NCBI GenBank assembly: GCA_903821995.1
Contig: CAIJNI010000066.1
Coordinates: forward strand, 1 to 64,000
Length of the DNA stretch: 64,000 nucleotides
Direction of reading: 5' to 3'
Source: an uncultured beta proteobacterium
Lineage (GTDB): Bacteria; Pseudomonadota; Gammaproteobacteria; Burkholderiales; Burkholderiaceae
The notes beneath the pieces were generated by a model. That model was not told where the DNA came from, ran no database searches, and saw only the letters and a program-made list of their open reading frames with translations. Positions within the stretch are counted from its first letter, which is position 1. Each line of letters begins with the position of its first letter. Positions 56,586 to 64,000 of this stretch are shown here, piece after piece. Position numbers and translations under genes: made by a program.

Positions 56586-57710
56586 TTAGCCTCCGATATA
56601 AGACATTTCAACCTTCTGAAATTGCGTCCCATCTTCTTTGATCTGGCTTCTTAGTTCCGAATAACGGTCAGTCCGCTGAGACCAAATGGATCGCAACACA
56701 TTAGATAATGTTAAATTATCAGCACCCGATCGTAAAAGTGAGCGCAAATCAAACCCTTGATTTGCGAATAGGCATAAATAGACTTTACCTTCCATCGATA
56801 ATCTTGCGCGAGTACAGTCATGACAAAATGTATTTGTTACGCTAGAAATAACGCCAAATTCTCCAGACTGATCTGAAAATTTCCAACGTTGTGCGACTTC
56901 ACCGGGGTAATTGGCATCAATCGGGGTTATCGGGAATTCTGTTTGTATTAGATCAATCACTTCTCGGGAGGATAAAACTTCTTGCAATCTCCAACCATTG
57001 GAATTACCAACATCCATATACTCGATGAAGCGTGGGATCACACCGCTTCCTTTAAAGTGACGAATCATTGGCAAAATTTCTTGATCGTTAACCCCTTTTT
57101 TTACGACCATATTGATTTTGACAGACTCAAAGCCAACCGCAAGTGCACTATCTATGCTTGCTAGAACTTCACTGAGAGGAAAGTCAACATCGTTCATTGC
57201 TCGAAATATTTTTTCACTCATACCGTCAAGACTAATCGTAATGCGCTTTAAGCCTGCGTCTTTGAGGGCTTGAGCTTTTTTACCTAGAAGGCTACCGTTG
57301 GTTGTGAGTGTCAAATCGAGGGGTTGCTGATCAATGGAGCGAAGATTTGAAAGCATTGAAACCAAATCTTCAATCCCTTTTCGAAGTAAAGGTTCTCCGC
57401 CTGTTAGACGTATTTTTTTTACTCCATGAGCGATAAAAACTTGAGTTAATCTTGAAATTTCTTCGAAAGTAAGAAGTTCTTTTTGTCCTAAATAATGATG
57501 ATCTTTCCCAAAAATTTCTTTAGGCATGCAATAGGGGCAACGAAAATTACAGCGGTCAGTCACTGAAATTCGTAGGTCATGAAGTGGGCGCTGCAAAGTA
57601 TCTAATAAAGACCCAGAGGGCTCGATCAAACTTGATGGAACATTTGCAATGATTGTCTGAGCAGAGGACTTACTCAGCCCAGACACTTGAATCGGAATTA
57701 TTTTTGACAT
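56586..57710 (-). CDS. moaA: GTP 3',8-cyclase
   Basis: MoaA is the radical-SAM enzyme that begins molybdopterin synthesis from GTP. The 374-aa protein carries the first cluster motif [12 protein letters not shown] and the second cluster [31 protein letters not shown] and the required C-terminal Gly-Gly (MSYIGG) are present. The tracked start lies inside rne; the ATG at 57710 with CGGAA upstream is 19 bases after the rne stop. An N-terminal extension of ~55 residues precedes the conserved [13 protein letters not shown]. Confidence 0.96.
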   Translation of the reverse strand: MSKIIPIQVSGLSKSSAQTIIANVPSSLIEPSGSLLDTLQRPLHDLRISVTDRCNFRCPYCMPKEIFGKDHHYLGQKELLTFEEISRLTQVFIAHGVKKIRLTGGEPLLRKGIEDLVSMLSNLRSIDQQPLDLTLTTNGSLLGKKAQALKDAGLKRITISLDGMSEKIFRAMNDVDFPLSEVLASIDSALAVGFESVKINMVVKKGVNDQEILPMIRHFKGSGVIPRFIEYMDVGNSNGWRLQEVLSSREVIDLIQTEFPITPIDANYPGEVAQRWKFSDQSGEFGVISSVTNTFCHDCTRARLSMEGKVYLCLFANQGFDLRSLLRSGADNLTLSNVLRSIWSQRTDRYSELRSQIKEDGTQFQKVEMSYIGG

Positions 57711-57729
57711 TTCCGTTGCAATAATTGGA

Positions 57730-60309
57730 TCAAGTTTGTATAGAACGCTCAACACCCCCGGTTTCAACCAAAATCATCGGACCCACAGGGAGAGGATGAG
57801 GTGCTTTTGGTTCACGAGGAGTATGCGCAGGTTTTATTTCAGAGGCAATTTGCTGTTGAACTTGTGCATGAGTTTCTGGATTAGTATCCACCCAAATGAG
57901 TCCAACGCCAGCGAGAACTTGATCTAAAGGTTGACGATCTAATTGTGTGAGTTCGACCTTTGGTAAAGGAGCTATCACTTTAGGAATAACCACAACAGTC
58001 TGGGGAGCTACTTGTATAAGAGCACTTTGAGCTGAAGTTGAACTGCGTTCCTGATGCACAGGAGGAGTTGACACTTTTTCCGCACTTGAAGATTCCGTTA
58101 TTTCAGAGACCTGAGTTGAGTGAGTAGCTGCGTCCTCATTTTCTGTTAAAGAGAGTTGTGCTGAATCATTACGATCGCCTCTATCTTTATTCCGGTTTCT
58201 ATTTCTGCGGTTACGACTTTTACGTTTTTCTTCTCCTGTTTCTGAGTTTCCTTCAGATGTGCTTAGAGGGACTTCACCATTGTTTGCGTTAAGTGCAGTG
58301 CCGTCTTGATTGTCTTGAGTGTTTGAATCTCTTGAGCCATCAGGACGTTGTCCGCGACCACGTCTTCCTCTGTTTCCAGCATTCGGGTTATTGGTATTAG
58401 AAGATTGACTTTCTGTTACTTCAGCATCGTTATCAACAGGTGTGGATTTTGATCCATCGGCATTCTTGTTTTGATTACCATGACGATTATCTTGACGAGG
58501 GCGATTGCCTTGTTTGCGAGGTGGTCGCTGATTAGACCTTGTTGCAGGTGCGGGAGCTTCTGACTTAACTTCAACCACAGGGGGAGGTGACGCAAATAGG
58601 CTCTTGATAAAGCCAAAAATACCTGAGGGGGCACTAGTCTTAGTTGCCTGACTATTAGCCTGGAGCCGTTCTTCACGATGACTTGGAGGCGCGGGTTGGC
58701 TTGGTCGAATACCCTTAACCGCAGCTTCTTGTCTTGGTTTTGCACCATCTTCGCGTCGAGAAACAATCGTATCCTCTTCCATTTCTGCAGATGCTTCGGC
58801 AGCAATGGAGTAGCTTGCTTGTGGATTATCTAGGCGAATATCATCGTGCTTTAGGCGCTCTAATTTGTAGTGCGGTGTCTCAAGATACTTATTAGGAATC
58901 AAAAGAACATTCACTTTAAATCGTGTTTCAATTTTAAGAACTTCCGAGCGTTTTTCATTGAGAAGGAAAGCAGCAACATCAACTGGTACTTGACAATGAA
59001 TTGACGCAGTGTTTTCTTTCATTGTTTCTTCTTGAATAATTCGAAGGACTTGCAAAGCTGAAGATTCAGTGTCACGAATATGAGCTGTACCGTTGCATCG
59101 TGGGCAAGTAATATGGCTTCCCTCTGACAAAGCAGGGCGCAAGCGCTGACGAGAAATTTCCATTAATCCAAATTTAGAAATTTTGCCTGTTTGAACTCTA
59201 GCGCGGTCATGGCGTAAAGCATCTCTAATTCTATTTTCTACATCTTTTTGACTTTTAGTCGATTCCATATCAATGAAGTCGATGACAATTAATCCACCTA
59301 AGTCACGAAGACGCATTTGTCTAGCCACTTCATCTGCGGCTTCTAAGTTTGTGCGGGTTGCAGTTTCTTCGATATCTGAGCCACGGGTTGCGCGGGCTGA
59401 GTTGACGTCAACTGATACAAGTGCTTCTGTATGGTCAATAACAATTGCGCCACCGGATGGCAATGGAACTGTTCTTGAATAAGCTGTTTCAATTTGGTGC
59501 TCAATTTGAAAGCGAGAAAATAAGGGAACATCATCTTGGTAACGTTTAACACGAGACAGATTGTCTGGCATAACCACAGACATAAATGATTGAGCTTGTT
59601 CAAAAATATCATCGGTATCAATGAGAATTTCACCAATATCTGGTTGGAAGTAATCTCGGATCGCTCGAATAACAAGGCTAGATTCTAAATAGATGAGGAG
59701 GGGCGCTTGGTTGCCCTGGGCTGCAGAATCAATCGCAGTCCACAGTTGCATTAAATAATTAAGGTCCCACTGTAATTCTTCAGCGTCACGACCAATTCCA
59801 GCGGTTCTGGCAATGATGCTCATGCCATCTGGAATTTCAAGTTGACCCATAGCTTCGCGAAGTTCTTGACGGTCTTCACCTTCAATGCGTCTTGAAACAC
59901 CACCTCCGCGAGGATTGTTTGGCATTAAAACCAAATAACGTCCTGCGAGTGAAACAAAACTTGTGAGTGCTGCTCCTTTATTGCCGCGTTCTTCTTTTTC
60001 TACTTGGACAATAATTTCTTGTCCTTCGCGAAGGGCATCCTTAATACTGGCCTTACGAACATCTACACCCTCTTTGAAGTAAGTACGGGCAACTTCTTTG
60101 AAAGGTAAAAATCCATGGCGTTCTTCACCGTAATTGACAAAGCATGCTTCTAAAGAAGGTTCAATACGGGTAATAACACCTTTGTAAATATTGCCTTTAC
60201 GTTGTTCACGTCCGGCAGCTTCGATATCGATATCAATTAGTTTTTGGCCATCAACGATGGCAACACGCAACTCTTCTTGTTGGGTGGCATTAAATAACAT
60301 TCTTTTCAT
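57730..60309 (-). CDS. rne: Ribonuclease E
   Basis: RNase E starts mRNA decay and matures rRNA and tRNA. Residues ~1-510 form the catalytic half: the [20 protein letters not shown] start, an S1 domain ([20 protein letters not shown]), catalytic aspartates in [11 protein letters not shown] and the zinc link [10 protein letters not shown]. The C-terminal ~350 residues are low complexity, with arginine-rich stretches ([17 protein letters not shown]) and proline/serine runs, as expected for an RNA- and partner-binding scaffold. At 859 aa it is shorter than the ~1060-aa E. coli enzyme because the scaffold is shorter. It is divergent from rluC and leads moaA-mobA-moeA. Confidence 0.96.
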   Translation of the reverse strand: MKRMLFNATQQEELRVAIVDGQKLIDIDIEAAGREQRKGNIYKGVITRIEPSLEACFVNYGEERHGFLPFKEVARTYFKEGVDVRKASIKDALREGQEIIVQVEKEERGNKGAALTSFVSLAGRYLVLMPNNPRGGGVSRRIEGEDRQELREAMGQLEIPDGMSIIARTAGIGRDAEELQWDLNYLMQLWTAIDSAAQGNQAPLLIYLESSLVIRAIRDYFQPDIGEILIDTDDIFEQAQSFMSVVMPDNLSRVKRYQDDVPLFSRFQIEHQIETAYSRTVPLPSGGAIVIDHTEALVSVDVNSARATRGSDIEETATRTNLEAADEVARQMRLRDLGGLIVIDFIDMESTKSQKDVENRIRDALRHDRARVQTGKISKFGLMEISRQRLRPALSEGSHITCPRCNGTAHIRDTESSALQVLRIIQEETMKENTASIHCQVPVDVAAFLLNEKRSEVLKIETRFKVNVLLIPNKYLETPHYKLERLKHDDIRLDNPQASYSIAAEASAEMEEDTIVSRREDGAKPRQEAAVKGIRPSQPAPPSHREERLQANSQATKTSAPSGIFGFIKSLFASPPPVVEVKSEAPAPATRSNQRPPRKQGNRPRQDNRHGNQNKNADGSKSTPVDNDAEVTESQSSNTNNPNAGNRGRRGRGQRPDGSRDSNTQDNQDGTALNANNGEVPLSTSEGNSETGEEKRKSRNRRNRNRNKDRGDRNDSAQLSLTENEDAATHSTQVSEITESSSAEKVSTPPVHQERSSTSAQSALIQVAPQTVVVIPKVIAPLPKVELTQLDRQPLDQVLAGVGLIWVDTNPETHAQVQQQIASEIKPAHTPREPKAPHPLPVGPMILVETGGVERSIQT

Positions 60310-60363
60310 AACATTTCTCCTGTGAGAAAAAAGGTACTAGAAGAAATGAGAGAAGAAAACATG

Positions 60364-60382
60364 GGTTTACGTTGTGTAAACC
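60364..60382 (-). promoter_or_regulatory. rne leader hairpin 1
   Basis: A perfect 7-base stem GGTTTAC/GTAAACC with a 5-base loop lies 55 bases upstream of the rne start on the transcribed strand. It has no T-run, so it is more likely regulatory than a terminator. Confidence 0.5.
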
Positions 60383-60421
60383 TCGCGAAGACCAATAAAT
60401 TAAATAATCTTCTGCAAAATC

Positions 60422-60450
60422 AATGGGTAAAATAAAGGGATTAACCCATT
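60422..60450 (-). promoter_or_regulatory. rne leader hairpin 2
   Basis: A 7-base stem AATGGGT/ACCCATT with a 15-base loop lies about 110 bases upstream of rne. Together with hairpin 1 it could form the structured leader used for autoregulation. Confidence 0.4.
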
Positions 60451-60574
60451 AAAACTCAAATGCGCGCTTGTGGAAAAAACTCACAGAGCGTTCACAAATA
60501 TTTTTTCGTCACTCAAACTTGCTAATACTAGCTTTCAACTTTTGCTCCTCATTTCAACAAGGGGGGAGCCTACC

Positions 60575-60605
60575 TTGGGGAATTTTTGCCTTCCCTCGCT
60601 ATAAT
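60575..60605 (+). promoter_or_regulatory. Candidate promoter for rluC
   Basis: TTGGGG and a perfect TATAAT are separated by 19 bases, slightly longer than ideal. It points toward rluC with a leader of about 145 bases. Confidence 0.45.
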
Positions 60606-60753
60606 CAGTTGTAGTAACGGGCGTTAAATTCTTTAAGCCTATTTTTTTATCGCACAAGCAATTTACTACACTAACTTATTGATTATATGGCAAACAAGAG
60701 CTTAACAGTAAATAACTGCATATATATACACAAACTTTTTAGAAAATGAGCCG

Positions 60754-61686
60754 ATGAAAGACCCTGTTGTCAGTCAAGTTACGATATCTGGCGAGGATGA
60801 GGGCCAAAGACTAGACAATTTTCTACTCAAGTGGGCAAAAGGTGTCCCCAAAAGCCATATTTATCGAATTATTCGCTCGGGTGAAGTCAGGGTTAATAAA
60901 AAAAGGGCTGAAGTCACGACCAGAATTCTGTCAGGTGACATTATTCGGATTCCGCCAATGCGGGTTGCTTTACCCGAAAATGGCGATAAAACTGCTGAAA
61001 ACACTCCAAAAGCAATCAAAATCTCAGATAATTTGCCGATTTTGTATGAAGATGACTGTTTATTAATTGTTAATAAACCCTCAGGATTGGCAGTGCATGG
61101 CGGTTCTGGTGTTTCATTGGGTTTGATTGAGGCTTTACGTTTAGCGCGTCCACAATTAAAGTTCTTAGAACTGGTACATCGATTAGATAGAGATACTTCA
61201 GGGATACTCATGTTAGCCAAAAAGCGCTCAGCATTAGTGACCTTGCATGAGGATATCCGTTTGGGACATTTAGACAAAAGATACACTTTTGTGGCTCACG
61301 GAATGCTGGCTCAGGACGGTAAACATATCGCGCTTAAATATCCCTTGCATAAATACTTGTTACCTAATGGTGAGAGAAGGGTGCAAGTTTCTGAAAATGG
61401 TCAAGAAAGCCACACTGTAATTAAGGTCATTAAACAATGGCCAGAAAAAGATATTTTCATGGCACAAGCGCAATTGAAGACAGGTCGTACTCACCAAATT
61501 CGAGTTCACCTTCAACATCATGGGTACCCCATTCTTGGCGATGACAAATATGGAGTTTCTGTTAAAGATAAAAAACTTGGTGTAAAACGTTTAATGCTTC
61601 ATGCCCATCGTTTAAGCTTACTTCACCCTTTTACACAAGAAAAAATGATCATTGAGTCTTCTTTACCCGAAGAATTTACAAACTAA
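60754..61686 (+). CDS. rluC: 23S rRNA pseudouridine synthase (RluC family)
   Basis: RluC makes pseudouridines at 955, 2504 and 2580 of 23S rRNA in E. coli. The 310-aa protein has an N-terminal S4 domain (QRLDNFLLKWAKGVPKSHIY) and the catalytic aspartate in VHRLDRDTSGILMLAK. KTGRTHQIRVHLQHHGYPIL is the conserved RNA-binding part. Position opposite rne is the same as in E. coli. The HAD gene follows after 19 bases. Confidence 0.94.
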   Translation: MKDPVVSQVTISGEDEGQRLDNFLLKWAKGVPKSHIYRIIRSGEVRVNKKRAEVTTRILSGDIIRIPPMRVALPENGDKTAENTPKAIKISDNLPILYEDDCLLIVNKPSGLAVHGGSGVSLGLIEALRLARPQLKFLELVHRLDRDTSGILMLAKKRSALVTLHEDIRLGHLDKRYTFVAHGMLAQDGKHIALKYPLHKYLLPNGERRVQVSENGQESHTVIKVIKQWPEKDIFMAQAQLKTGRTHQIRVHLQHHGYPILGDDKYGVSVKDKKLGVKRLMLHAHRLSLLHPFTQEKMIIESSLPEEFTN

Positions 61687-61705
61687 CCAGGCGCTCTAAA
61701 ATTAA

Positions 61706-62362
61706 ATGCAAGATTTGAATTACGACATGATTATTTGGGATTGGGATGGCACCCTCATGAACTCAACGCCGACCATTGTGGATTGTATGCAAAAATCGTG
61801 CATGGATTTAGGGATGCCTATTCCTAGTAATGAAATTGCTTCACACGTCATTGGTCTAGGGCTTCATGATGCTGTCAAAATTGCCATTCCGAGCATTTCC
61901 GAATCAGAATATGAGCTTGTATCTCAGCGTTTTAGACATTACTACTTGAAACAAGAGCATGACCTCGTTCTTTTTTTAGGAGTCAGGGAATTACTCGAGG
62001 AGCTAAAAAAGAGGGGACACATTCTAGCAGTCGCAACCGGTAAGCCACGCTTAGGTTTAAATCGTTCATTAGAAAAACATCAATTAGGTCATCTCTTTAA
62101 TTTATCTCGGACAGCGGATGAAACAAAATCCAAGCCTCATCCACAGATGCTTTTGGAGTTATTAGATCAAACTGGAATCCCTGCTCATCGTTCATTAATG
62201 ATTGGTGACACGACCCATGACTTACTCATGGCAAAACAAGCTGGCGTTCCAGGACTTGCTGTGGCTTACGGGGCTCATCCTGAAAGTCAATTGTTGAGTT
62301 ATGAGCCGGTAGCCTGCTTCAGAGAAGTTAAAGAACTTAGCAAATTTTTACTCTCATCGTAA
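61706..62362 (+). CDS. HAD-superfamily phosphatase (Gph-like)
   Basis: A 218-aa HAD subfamily IA hydrolase. Motif I is IIWDWDGTLMNSTP, motif II VATGKPR, the lysine in ETKSKPHPQM, and motif IV MIGDTTHDLLMAKQAG. The W in place of F in DWDGT is typical of the rluC-linked HAD protein of Burkholderiales. The substrate is unknown. It lies between rluC and the S49 peptidase gene. Confidence 0.9.
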   Translation: MQDLNYDMIIWDWDGTLMNSTPTIVDCMQKSCMDLGMPIPSNEIASHVIGLGLHDAVKIAIPSISESEYELVSQRFRHYYLKQEHDLVLFLGVRELLEELKKRGHILAVATGKPRLGLNRSLEKHQLGHLFNLSRTADETKSKPHPQMLLELLDQTGIPAHRSLMIGDTTHDLLMAKQAGVPGLAVAYGAHPESQLLSYEPVACFREVKELSKFLLSS

Positions 62363-62404
62363 AAAAGAATTACAGTAGAGAAAATTATTACCAATAAGGA
62401 AAAT

Positions 62405-63340
62405 ATGAGCGAAGAGCAAACTTGGGAACGCCAAGCTTTACAAGACTTACTGAATGAAAGCTTAAAAGATAAAAAAAATGAACGACGCTGGAGAACATTT
62501 TGGCGGATTATTTGGATTATTTTGGTAGGGGTTATTGTGTTTAACTTGTTTAACCCGTTTAAAGGTAAATCTTCAGTCTTAGGTAAGCACACGGCTGTAG
62601 TGAATTTAGACGGGGAGATCTCAGCTAGTACTCCAGCAAACGCAAGCAGCATTAATGCTTCACTTAAAGCAGCATTCGACAATCCTGAGAGTGTAGGGGT
62701 TATTCTAAAAATTAATAGTCCAGGTGGCTCACCTGTTCAAGCTGGAATTATTCATGATGAAATATTACGTTTACGCAAACTTCATCCCGATAAACATTTA
62801 TATGTGGTTGTAGAGGAGTTATGTGCTTCGGGGGGCTACTATGTTGCTGTTGCTGCTGAAAAAATCTACGTAGATAAGGCAAGTTTAATTGGATCTATTG
62901 GCGTCATCATGGAGGGCTTTGGTTTTAATAGTCTGATGGAAAAATTAGGTGTGGAGCGCCGGGTCATTGCTGCAGGTGAGAACAAAGACATGATGGATCC
63001 CTACACTAAACAAAATCCGAAGCATCGTGAATCTTTGCAGCAGATGATTAATGCGATTCATCAGCAATTTATTCAGGTCGTTAAAGATGGTCGTGGAGAA
63101 CGGCTAAAAAATGATCCTGACTTATTCACTGGAATGGTGTGGAACGGCGCTAAGAGTATAGAAGTGGGTTTAACTGATGAATTAGGATCTGTCGATTATG
63201 TGGCTAGAGAAGTCTTTAAACAGCCTGATCTCATTGATTATTCTGAGACGGACAATATTGCAGAACGTTTTGCCAAAAAAATTGGAGCTAGTATTGGAGG
63301 CTCTTTTGCGCAGACCATTGGGCACTATAGCTTGCACTAA
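62405..63340 (+). CDS. sppA: S49 family serine peptidase (SppA-like)
   Basis: A 311-aa membrane-anchored peptidase with one helix (FWRIIWIILVGVIVFNLF, ~34-51). The nucleophile serine lies in ELCASGGYYVAVAA. KASLIGSIGVIMEG holds the conserved region after it. It is the short single-domain form, not the double-length E. coli SppA. It should degrade signal peptides in the membrane. AAGGAAAA precedes the ATG. It converges with the next gene, 4 bases between stops. Confidence 0.92.
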   Translation: MSEEQTWERQALQDLLNESLKDKKNERRWRTFWRIIWIILVGVIVFNLFNPFKGKSSVLGKHTAVVNLDGEISASTPANASSINASLKAAFDNPESVGVILKINSPGGSPVQAGIIHDEILRLRKLHPDKHLYVVVEELCASGGYYVAVAAEKIYVDKASLIGSIGVIMEGFGFNSLMEKLGVERRVIAAGENKDMMDPYTKQNPKHRESLQQMINAIHQQFIQVVKDGRGERLKNDPDLFTGMVWNGAKSIEVGLTDELGSVDYVAREVFKQPDLIDYSETDNIAERFAKKIGASIGGSFAQTIGHYSLH

Positions 63341-63344
63341 AACA

Positions 63345-64000
63345 TTACTTTTTAGTTGTGGTATTAGCCAGTATTAAAAATACAGCGGGTCTACTCGCAA
63401 AGTTTGCGAGTGGTCCTTCTTTAAATTGAGGTGACGCTGAAAGTGTTTTTCGCCAGTGGTTCACCTGCAGGCTCATAATAATTTGTGAAGGCAGGCTTAG
63501 GTCGCAAGCACAACAGAGTTGGGTATTGGTTTGAAAATATTCAAGGCAATCGCTCAGCATACCTGGATTTCGGTAGGGTGTTTCTATCCAGAGTTGAGTC
63601 TGATTATTTTTTCTTGATTCGTTCTCTAACTCTTTTAGTGCCTTCATACGATCTGGGGCTTTGATAGGCAGATAACCCTGAAATTTAAAACATTGCCCAT
63701 TCATCCCGCTCCCCATGAGTGCGAGCATTAAAGAGTTGGGGCCGGTCAAAGGTGCAACATGAGCTTGCATCATATGGGCGGCTAGGACAATTTCACTTCC
63801 TGGATCAGCAACTGCTGGAAGACCTGCTTCAGAAATAAGTCCAATATCGTGACCATCTAGTAATGGGCGGAGTAGGTCGCTTGGGTTCACGCTCGATTTA
63901 GATCCTCGCCATTCACTCATATGAAGTTCTTGTAAAGGGATGACTAGGGGATGATAAGAATCAACAGCCTTCAAAAAAGCCCGAGCTGTTTTAGCATTTT
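63345..64000 (-). CDS. SAM-dependent tetrapyrrole-methylase-family protein (RsmI-like), partial
   Basis: The frame continues to the window edge: upstream of the tracked start (a TTG) the codons read NAKTARAFLKAVDSYHP. This is the family sequence, so the 5' end lies beyond base 64000. Visible motifs are GLISEAGLPAVADPGSEIVL and GPNSLMLALMGSGMNGQCF, resembling RsmI (16S rRNA 2'-O-methyltransferase at C1402). Burkholderiales carry a shorter RsmI paralogue at this locus, which this appears to be. The C-terminus ends AVFLILANTTTKK. Confidence 0.85.
   Translation of the reverse strand, partial: NAKTARAFLKAVDSYHPLVIPLQELHMSEWRGSKSSVNPSDLLRPLLDGHDIGLISEAGLPAVADPGSEIVLAAHMMQAHVAPLTGPNSLMLALMGSGMNGQCFKFQGYLPIKAPDRMKALKELENESRKNNQTQLWIETPYRNPGMLSDCLEYFQTNTQLCCACDLSLPSQIIMSLQVNHWRKTLSASPQFKEGPLANFASRPAVFLILANTTTKK

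Larger units (their letters stand above)
60310..60753. promoter_or_regulatory. Divergent rne/rluC control region with rne leader hairpins
   Basis: The 444-base gap holds no gene. On the rne side, two hairpins lie in the expected leader: GGTTTAC/GTAAACC at 60364-60382 and AATGGGT/ACCCATT at 60422-60450. In enterobacteria the rne leader folds into hairpins that RNase E itself cleaves to control its own level; the same is plausible here. On the rluC side a TATAAT (60600-60605) with TTGGGG 19 bases upstream may be the promoter, leaving a ~145-base leader. Confidence 0.55.

Noticed and set aside
58416-58805. 129-aa minus-strand ORF inside rne
   Set aside because: It is an alternative frame of the low-complexity RNase E scaffold, with no motif of its own.

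Overview
The window is a chromosomal segment from a betaproteobacterium of the order Burkholderiales. The evidence is gene order: ompA-ubiG-gph divergent from gyrA-serC-pheA-hisC-tyrA-aroA-cmk-rpsA-ihfB-lapA-lapB, then ugd-hldE-hldD-cysM, rpsP-rimM-trmD-rplS and rne/rluC. A one-piece tmRNA with the tag ANDERYALAA agrees with this. The DNA looks AT-rich for this order (judged by eye, not computed), which suggests a streamlined freshwater lineage such as Polynucleobacter. The genus is an inference.

Region 1-12 kb is the accessory part. It opens with wreckage of an IS200/IS605-type element (a tnpA tail and a tnpB piece on opposite strands), followed by a lone SAM methyltransferase. Next is an oxalate/C1 locus. 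On the minus strand lie a 10-formyl-THF hydrolase-like formyltransferase and a tripartite tricarboxylate (Tct) uptake system transcribed tctC-tctB-tctA. Divergently on the plus strand lie oxalyl-CoA decarboxylase (oxc), formyl-CoA:oxalate CoA-transferase (frc) and an NDP-forming acyl-CoA synthetase. The locus ends at a terminator, an unidentified minus-strand gene remnant and the 3' end of ssrA. Sequences beside ssrA 3' ends are common integration sites, so horizontal arrival is plausible but unproven.

Region 12-45 kb is mostly housekeeping: ssrA, gph, ubiG and ompA on the minus strand; gyrA and an aromatic/serine/histidine biosynthesis run; cmk, rpsA, ihfB and the LPS regulators lapA/lapB; heptose and UDP-glucuronate genes; comEA-like and cysM; a convergent mltB; a histone-deacetylase-family hydrolase with etfB, etfA and a long acyl-CoA dehydrogenase; two small envelope proteins; the rpsP-rimM-trmD-rplS ribosomal operon; a Nudix hydrolase; an orphan CobD/CbiB-family protein; rsgA and an M48 protease.

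Region 45-64 kb holds orn, gpx, a short-chain dehydrogenase, mog, pmbA, a fdxA-FNR-terC-thyA-folA run, a 2-hydroxyacid dehydrogenase, and a minus-strand run rne-moaA-mobA-moeA plus a small membrane protein. It ends with rluC, a HAD phosphatase, an S49 peptidase and a partial tetrapyrrole-methylase-type gene cut by the window edge.

The most interesting part is the oxalate locus. It combines the classical oxc/frc pair with a Tct transporter, a formyl-THF hydrolase-like enzyme and an ADP-forming-type CoA ligase, and no regulator gene lies nearby. A second theme is short in-frame tandem repeats at the extreme N-termini of three unrelated genes (oxc, rimM and the ferredoxin-NADP reductase). I saw no CRISPR array, prophage, tRNA or rRNA gene.
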